Source of the DNA: Nemertoderma westbladi
Lineage: Eukaryota > Xenacoelomorpha > Nemertodermatida > Nemertodermatidae
Length of the DNA stretch: 57,782 bases
Assembly (NCBI GenBank): GCA_032718475.1
Contig: JAUCBJ010006381.1
Location: 1 to 57,782 of the forward strand
Direction of reading: 5' to 3'
A model generated the notes under the pieces. It did no database searches. It was not told the DNA's origin and saw only the letters and a program-made list of their open reading frames with translations. A program made the translations under genes and the position numbers. Positions within the stretch are counted from its first letter, which is position 1; each line of letters opens with the position of its first letter. Positions 51,820 through 57,782 of this stretch are shown here, piece by piece.

Positions 51820-53754
51820 TAATTGAAGAGATACGCCTATTCCTACTATCGGAAGAGACGGTAACAATACCTGCAATATCCTACTGTAAAGTTTGTAAAT
51901 CAAATCATAAATCCGACCTTCTCACCAAAACAGTAAACCCTAAGTAAGCGAATATATTGCAGTATCGATCTCTTATAACCGGTGAGGCAGAAAACAGTCT
52001 ACGAGCAGACAAACTTCGATAAAACAAATCCCGCGCAGCGAATCCTAAAATCAGGCTGACTCACTGACGGACTAAGGGGCTCGTATACTTTGCCGCGGTG
52101 TGATTTATATGGTTGGGCAAAGGGACGCTAGCTAGGTATAGAGCAGAGATTTGGAGATGTCTAACTAGCGGGCAAAGCACAGTACGGACAAAGTTAATTT
52201 TATATATTTCGAGGTGTAAATAATTTCTAACGCGCGTGTGTTAATTCTGAACGGTCAAAACAGTTTTGCTCCTTCACATATATAATTACTGGGTACGGTG
52301 TGCATTTTACGAATATTCTAATTTTATAACTTGTAGGTCCAATACTCACGAATGATAAGGTTCCTTCCCCTCTTGCGTATTTCCAGGACTCAAATTCAGG
52401 CATAAGGTTAATACTACGCCCAGAATTCGGCAATTTTAGGTACCAGGTCCCTGATACTAAGAAGAGATGTGTTAGTTTACTACTGTAGGCGTACGGGTAC
52501 TAATAGCTATCCTGGCTCCTATCTAGAATTTTAGTCACCCAGGTAGTCCGGGTAACTTCCTATTAGGGCGTTGGCGGGGACACGGTAGATGTTAGTATAT
52601 CCCTGATAGCCTCAATTTATTTGCGCCTAGCGTAAACTGCCCTACCGCCTGAACGGTACAATCCCAATTCAGGTGAAAACACAGCAACCCCCTTAGCCTA
52701 CAAGTTCTGATGTAATGGACACTGTCGTACTGCAAATAGTCGCACACGCACCTGTACTTAGCAAGAGTTAAGCGTACAGTTTGCTGCACCCTAACCAATG
52801 TGTATGCCTTGTACCGGTGTGCCTACGTCCTATCTGCGTACTAGTATCTGCCTGCTCTCCCCCCCCGTAGGAATGTGAAGGTCTACTGTGGGTTTTCCTG
52901 AATCAAGACAGTACAGTCCTTATGATGTAATTTTGGGCTTACAGCGTGTCACTACTTCTACCTTTGATCTTTTGGTCTTATACTTAGGTAGCAAGGATCG
53001 AACGCTGTCTAACCTTTCAGGCGATGGGCGAATAACTCTAAGATGGTATTGCGGGTTGTCTCTCGTCTACATTCCCGTGATGTTCCCGTTCATTGCTGCG
53101 GCCCGATCTCTAGCCGGCCATCCTGTCCCTGAGTTTGTTCACCGTAGTGAATCCATAGTAAAACAGAAAAGCTGAGAGAATATTCTGACTTTATTACAGA
53201 AGACACAATTATAATACAATGTAATCTGAGAATAAACTAAGCACGACAGAATATTGATAAGATAATCTGAGAAAGATTGAGATATAAGATGTGTATAAGG
53301 TAGTAGTGTAAGTGAACTAATGAACGAAATCGCACCTTTATATAGCCAATTTGTGCCGCAATCAATCGAGAAAATTCTCGATTGTTCTATGGGTTCTAAC
53401 AAGGTTTTAAAGATAGCTTATTGGTCCAGCTAATATATAACTTGCACGACATTGGTTACAATCAAATAACTACGGCCTTATTGGTACAGACAAATGCAAT
53501 TAATTTGTAGCGGTTAATTTAAATGAGTTGAAATTCTGCACAAAAAATAATTCGCACTTACTAGGATTCGAACTCGATACCTACTACACGTATAAATTCC
53601 AACGCTCTACCAACTGAGCTACTGAACCACTTGACCGATAGATGCATAATAGATAGAACCAATACGAATGAGAACTCAAAGCAATCTTTACAAAGTTAAT
53701 TCGAATAAAATAAAATTTTGAAAATCCACGGCATTTAGGGAATATAATTCTATA
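51820..53754 (-). repeat. 5' LTR of BEL-2
   Basis: 1935 bp; partner of 35018-36934. Has a 17-bp segment near 52928-52945 missing from the 3' LTR and a slightly longer C run near 52861. Confidence 0.93.
53336..53344 (-). promoter_or_regulatory. Candidate TATA box in the BEL-2 5' LTR
   Basis: Minus strand TATATAAAG, with an ATTGG (inverted CCAAT) directly upstream of it. The same sequence is near 36516-36524 in the 3' LTR. Suitable for a Pol II start inside the LTR. Confidence 0.5.
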
Positions 53755-53825
53755 TATAATATATATACAATAATTTCGTAATGCTAAAATTTTGGAATAA
53801 AACTACATACATACTTGTTGCAAAA

Positions 53826-53922
53826 CACTTTACATTGTTCTGATCCTCGTGGCTTTATTTTCACTCACTCACTAAAGTTCGATCGTGTAACAAAGCCACT
53901 CGGATCATCACACTGTAAAGTG
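53826..53922. repeat. Interrupted hairpin
   Basis: CACTTTACA (53826) pairs with TGTAAAGTG (53914-53922), and the GATCC-CGTGGCTTT block pairs with AAAGCCAC-GGATC inside it. It lies downstream of the LINE fragment, so it may be a structured LINE 3' end or a separate small element. Confidence 0.7.
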
Positions 53923-54015
53923 CTACTTTACATTACACACAAGTATGTAAATAGTTATTATAACAAAAAAAGCGTGTAACTATTAGGTAGAGTTCAGTTC
54001 GTAAAATAAATTAAT

Positions 54016-54182
54016 AAAATCTATACAAATGACTAACATCAACATTCTTAATCAAACGATTAAAAGTAATGATATTAGGTTCATTAACAACCTCATAAGG
54101 TAGATTGTTCCACGTAAATACAGTGCGTTGAGAAAACCTATTATTAGAAAGAATTAATCGACTGACTCGTACATACTGTATA
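54016..54182 (-). pseudogene. 3' end of a second LINE ORF2
   Basis: Minus-strand frame reads QYVRVSRLILSNNRFSQRTV, then TWNNLPYEVV, then FNRLIKNVDVSHLYRFY and a stop. This is the usual C-terminal block of CR1/L2-like ORF2 proteins (FSxRTVxxWNxLP). Homology stops abruptly at 54182, as in 5'-truncated LINE insertions. It is a different sequence from the LINE at 6130-15472. Confidence 0.75.
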
Positions 54183-54620
54183 AAGGCCCGTTCACATCCA
54201 ACGGTGCGTGAGAAGCGGTAAACTACCCCTTGACAGCTACTTTGGTCCCAATGGTTAGTCTTGCGGTATTGAAGCGGTAGGCCTAAGCCAGCGGTAAACT
54301 ACCCGGAGCCCGTTCACACCCAACGGTTCCGTTGTGGTGACGCTGCGATAACCCAGCGGTAACTTGTCGTCTGTCTCTGTTCACAGTTAATTCAACAGCC
54401 AAGACAATCATTTTATTAACATTATTATATTCCAATGGGCTGCAATAAACCGCGCGGCATACCGCACAACTATACTTGTTGGTTCGTTCAAGTCAGCCTG
54501 TCAGCGGTAATCAAAATCATTTACCCACAGACACCGCTCGAATACCGCAGGGTCGTTCACACTAAGGGGTAAGACGGTGCCCTGAATCAGTGGCGGGGTG
54601 TGTTATTTGTAAAAACACGA
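54183..54620. repeat. Repeat-rich block with CCCGTTCACA and AGCGGTAA phrases
   Basis: GCCCGTTCACA(T/C)CCAACGGT occurs at 54187 and 54308, and a related GTCGTTCACACTAAGG at 54552. AGCGGTAA occurs several times. Phrases of this kind are common at ends of non-autonomous hAT or Harbinger elements, but I found no clear inverted ends or target duplication. Confidence 0.4.
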
Positions 54621-54850
54621 GGAAACGGTCAAAATGGCGGGTCCAAGTAAGCACGCGAGGTCAATTTTGAAAATCGGCTGTGATTGGCTGCTACATACAG
54701 TATTTGACTCATTACGCAGTGATCTGATAATTTTTTATCTTGGTTTCTATGGAAAGAGATATTCGATCGTTTCAAATACACATTAAATCTCAATCATTTC
54801 ACACGTGGCTTATATCAATTGAGAGCGGAGAGTCTTGCGTGTGCGGTGTA

Positions 54851-55072
54851 GACCCCCCCCCCCCCCTTTTTTTATGAAATTTTATGAATTTTCGGGAAAT
54901 TATTTGTGACTATGCACTTAAACATTCTAGATGCACTTAGACATTCTAGAACAACCTTGTAGCAGGAAAGCATGACATGTCAATTAAAAATACTGTCGTC
55001 TCGAACGATTACACCATGTCCCAGAATATAGTGTAGTAATTCAATGATACGACCCCCCCCCCCCCCCCCCCT
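54851..55072. repeat. Two long poly(C) runs
   Basis: Runs of about 15-20 C at 54851 and 55053, followed by T- or TAATTTTT-rich sequence. The lengths should be treated with caution because long homopolymers are error-prone. Confidence 0.7.
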
Positions 55073-55877
55073 AATTTTTCTACAAATCTTAAGGAGATTA
55101 CATGACATTTGAAACAGAGATAGTTTCACCTCCCGACCACTGAGTGGGTGATCCAGTATTTTTATTGTTACTTTGAATCTTTAGCTAAAAGCGTTTAAGA
55201 AAAGTGTCTCCAGCGATATTACACCAGTTACACCGCATTTGATTTTTACCTTATAGCTGTTTGTTGGTGCCAATGGAAAGCTGGTCATGCAAGGATTCCA
55301 AATATGTAACGCAATTTGAATTTCGTTGAAAAATAGCTGAGATATTAGCGTTCAAATGTTGCATGGTTATGCACCGGTGCGAGGCTATTTTATTCTATTT
55401 AATAAATAAACCATATTCTGGAATATTTTTTTTAATGTATGAATAGCTACGTAATAGTATGATTAAAGATGTACATAATGCTTTGTTGCCCAGCTACGTA
55501 GGTATTTGGATAAACAAAATATTTCAGAATTTTAGATTTTTATTAAATACAGTAGAATAAAATAGCCTAACGCAGGTGCAAAACCATGCAACATTTGAAC
55601 ACTCATATCTCAGCTATTTTTAAACGAAATTCAAATTGCGTTACATATTTGGAATCCTTGCATGGCCAGCTTTCCATTGGTACCAACTAACAGCTATAAG
55701 GTAGAAGAATAACTGCGATATAACTGGTGTAATATCGCCGGAGACACTTTTTTTAAACGCTTGTAGCTAAAGATTGAAAGCAAAAATTAAAATTCTGGCT
55801 CACCCAGTAAGTTGTAGAAAAATTAGGGGTCGGGGTGGTGTCATTGATTTACGACACTATATTCTGGGACATGGTGT
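55011..55877. mobile_element. Long inverted repeat (foldback-type element)
   Basis: Arms of roughly 340-400 bp (55011-55407 and about 55545-55877) are diverged inverted copies with a loop of about 140 bp. The outer ends are ACACCATGTCCCAGAATATA and its reverse complement. Further matched pairs include AGTGTCTCCAGCGATATTAC and GTAATATCGCCGGAGACACT. The left arm has the long poly(C) where the right arm has a short GGGGTCGGGG. No transposase and no clear target duplication. Confidence 0.8.
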
Positions 55878-55945
55878 GTAGCGTAGTAGATAATGCGTCG
55901 GGTTATGAATGTAAAAGCCGCTGGTTCAATTCTGTCAGATTTAAA
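55870..55945 (+). other. tRNA-like (SINE head?) sequence
   Basis: GTAGCGTAGTAGATAATGCG resembles an A box/D arm, and CGCTGGTTCAATTCTGTC resembles a B box/T arm, about 30 bases apart, directly at the end of the long inverted repeat. Stems are poor, so it is not a functional tRNA gene; a SINE head is possible. Confidence 0.4.
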
Positions 55946-56082
55946 TTTTATAAGTTTTGGAATTGTGAGATAGTTAAAGTGTATATTCGAATGACGTCAT
56001 GTGATTATATTTAGAATGACGCAGTGACATACTGGAAATACACAGTAAATGTATGGCGTGTGGACACACTGATAAATATAAT

Positions 56083-56225
56083 GATTGATTGATTGATTGA
56101 TTTGATTGATTATTTATTTATTTTTACCCATATAAACATATACATAATTACATAATAGTTAAAGCACACATAATTATTGTAATATATATCAGTATATATA
56201 TAAATATAATATATATATATATATA
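56083..56225. repeat. Simple repeats (ATTG)n and (TA)n
   Basis: ATTG units at about 56083-56115, then AT-rich DNA and TA runs up to about 56224. Confidence 0.9.
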
Positions 56226-56309
56226 GGTAAAGGAGGGCAACCTAGTAGCATTGCTAGTGGACGGCTGCCCACCAGGGAGGGTGGATGGATACTTCAGAGG
56301 ACGGGAATG

Positions 56310-56490
56310 GGACAAGGATATAGTTAGATTATAATAGGGTTAGATAGGATAGGGTTAGGATAGGCTGGGTAGGTTAGGTGGATAGAGTAGGACATGATAT
56401 GATAGGGTAGGATAGAATAAGATAGGATAGGATAGGGTAGATAGGAGGATAGAGTAAGGTAGGATAGGGTATGGATAGGATAGGATATTC
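56310..56490. repeat. Degenerate TAGGATAGGGT minisatellite
   Basis: Irregular series of GGATAG, GGGTTAG and GGATAGGGT units. Too irregular to call telomeric. Confidence 0.8.
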
Positions 56491-57339
56491 TTGGAAGAGT
56501 TAGAAGTGCCGAATGAGTAAAAAGCAAATGCGGTCGACTGCGATTTTTGGTATTATCTGAATGTCACAGAATGTCACATTGGTAAAGTTAGAAAACGTCG
56601 CCATGGCGATTTGGTACTGTAGGGCGAAATTAAATTAATTGACGTACAGTATCCCACTCCATATGATATATACGTATAATGCCGTATAATGCCATATATC
56701 ACATGAAAATGTTAAATAATAGGAGAGATTATGCGTACTGTACATATATGTAATGCATTATATTGTAGTTTATTTTATCGGGGTAGTTCATACTGTACAA
56801 TTCGATTACTACAACAGTATCAGTATGAGTTATTGCATAGCAAATATGTTTCTCGTCGTTTGTCAGATTATTTAAGTTAGAATAGCCTGTCGCTCTAACG
56901 TGCTCCTTTCCATCATGTTTATAACCGTTGGCGGCTTTCAGTTGTCTGCTGTCGGCGTAGCGTTTACACCATTTTTAGAACAGTAGAAGCTTCTCATGTC
57001 TCAGACAAGTGTTCGCTCTTGTTGTCCTGATGTGAGTAAAGCGTTGTAAGCTGGTAGAATGGGGTAGCCTAACTGCCTCGTCTCTCCTGCAGCTGCAATG
57101 TAAGCCTGCCTATTCGCGACTGCCTGCCTATTTCAGTTTATTCATTTTGATTATCCTACCAGTAGTACTGCATTCAGCCAGTCCCAGTACGGGTGCATGT
57201 AAAGAGCGGACTGCGGACTACGGACTGCGGATTGTCAATTAAAAGCCCAAATATGCGCGGTCAATTTGAATTATAGCATTATAATGTAAGAATCCGCTCT
57301 TTGTTGTCTGGACAAACGGCGGACTGAAGCCAGAAAATT
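56491..57339. other. Non-coding interval, nothing recognised
   Basis: No supported ORF, RNA or element ends. A short GGACTGCGGACTACGGACTG repeat lies near 57208. Confidence 0.5.
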
Positions 57340-57782
57340 GTAACCTGATTGGCTCAATCATTTACATAGGCCCAAAGGGAACTTTCCTGAATCCTCTTAT
57401 TGGCTTAAATGTTTTCATTGTGACACAGAGATGGAAACTTATTATTTTGAAAACCTATTATGTAGGCAGTCAGTAGTAGTATACAATACTATGACACTGC
57501 TTCATGGTCACCCGTAGCCCATCATTACCATCCATTTCTGGTACTGCAACCAATCAGAAGCCACCATTTCATCCTTTTGCGGTGGTCGTTATTATTTCAA
57601 CCAATCAGATGTCAGCATTTCATCCGTAACCATGGTAACTTCTCAAGTTCCCGCTTATTCCGCTAGAGGCGTTATTAGTCCCCCGACGCTAGTACTGCAT
57701 CCAATCACCAACCTTTATTTTACAGGTGTTCGGGTGTCTACACTTAGCATCAGGTAACTTCTACTATTTTTCAAATCGCTAT
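57340..57782. promoter_or_regulatory. CCAAT-box cluster and RFX-type X-box
   Basis: Five CCAAT or ATTGG pentamers occur within about 360 bases (near 57346, 57397, 57549, 57600 and 57699), two in a duplicated context ACCAATCAGA...CATTTCATCC. A perfect X-box palindrome GTAACCATGGTAAC lies at 57626-57639, matching the RFX consensus GTNRCC-N2-RGYAAC. This resembles an animal promoter bound by NF-Y and RFX. A gene would be expected just beyond the right edge or on the opposite strand; none is visible here. Confidence 0.45.

Larger units (their letters stand above)
35018..53754 (-). mobile_element. BEL-2: giant BEL/Pao retrotransposon with exonuclease-like ORF
   Basis: An 18.74-kb element on the minus strand. 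LTRs of 1917 bp (35018-36934) and 1935 bp (51820-53754) are about 99% identical by eye, differing mainly by a 17-bp segment near 52928. A 5-bp duplication, TATAA, flanks it at 35013-35017 and 53755-53759. Order in element direction: leader, Gag-protease-RT (51013-45746), RT-RNase H-integrase (45733-42170), spacer, additional ORF (41512-37786), AT-rich spacer, purine tract, 3' LTR. The LTR ends are TA...TA, not TG...CA. It lies tail to tail with BEL-1 and is almost the same length. Confidence 0.95.

Noticed and set aside
56310-56490. Interstitial telomere repeat
   Set aside because: Units are irregular (GGATAG, GGGTTAG mixed) and not a consistent TTAGGG array.

Overview
The window is animal DNA dominated by transposable elements. 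Metazoan-type retroelements (Ty3/gypsy, BEL/Pao, CR1/L2-like LINE), splice-donor-like sites, tRNA-derived Pol III boxes and a CDR2-like coiled-coil gene point to a bilaterian, probably a marine invertebrate. The species cannot be fixed from sequence alone. There is no bacterial gene organisation, CRISPR array, rRNA or intact tRNA gene.

Layout: (1) 1-1238, the 3' end of a decayed Ty3/gypsy pol, followed by a 17-bp tandem array. (2) 3099-3304, a small Mutator-like MITE with a 9-bp target duplication. (3) 3683-5026, minus strand, the only recognisable host gene, an intronless CDR2/CDR2L-like coiled-coil ORF. (4) About 6130-15472, minus strand, a three-layer nest: a CR1/L2-like LINE split by a complete Ty3/gypsy element (7711-14256, 5-bp duplication CATTG), itself split by a foldback, Mutator-like non-autonomous transposon (11212-12243, 9-bp duplication). 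(5) 15898-34645, plus strand, 'BEL-1', an 18.7-kb BEL/Pao element with 1.25-kb LTRs and 5-bp duplication ACAAC. (6) 34646-35017, a short gap with an 89-bp palindrome. (7) 35018-53754, minus strand, 'BEL-2', an 18.7-kb BEL/Pao element with 1.9-kb LTRs and 5-bp duplication TATAA, lying tail to tail with BEL-1. (8) 53755-57782, a LINE fragment, a long inverted repeat with a tRNA-like sequence, simple repeats, and a CCAAT/X-box cluster at the right edge.

The most interesting content is in the two giant BEL/Pao elements. Besides the usual Gag, protease, RT, RNase H and integrase, each carries a large additional gene between pol and the 3' LTR: 1417 codons intact in BEL-1, about 1240 codons with one frameshift in BEL-2. 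By eye the two proteins are homologous. Each has a DEDDy-type 3'-5' exonuclease-like core (YDNEG motif I, a glycine-containing motif II ending in Asp, a VDT segment, and YxxxE in place of YxxxD), then three tandem CCHC knuckles separate from those of Gag, then a basic tail. I know of no described BEL/Pao element with such a gene, but I could not search. The combination of roughly twice normal length and an exonuclease resembles the genome-size/proofreading link of nidoviruses; action on host small RNAs is an alternative. Both are inference.

BEL-2 also contains about eleven dispersed copies of a 20-nt motif in coding (two reading frames) and non-coding DNA, a tRNA-like Pol III unit inside its LTR, and non-canonical TA...TA LTR ends. 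Both pols carry stops or frameshifts although their LTR pairs are nearly identical, which suggests recent insertion, possibly by mobilisation in trans.
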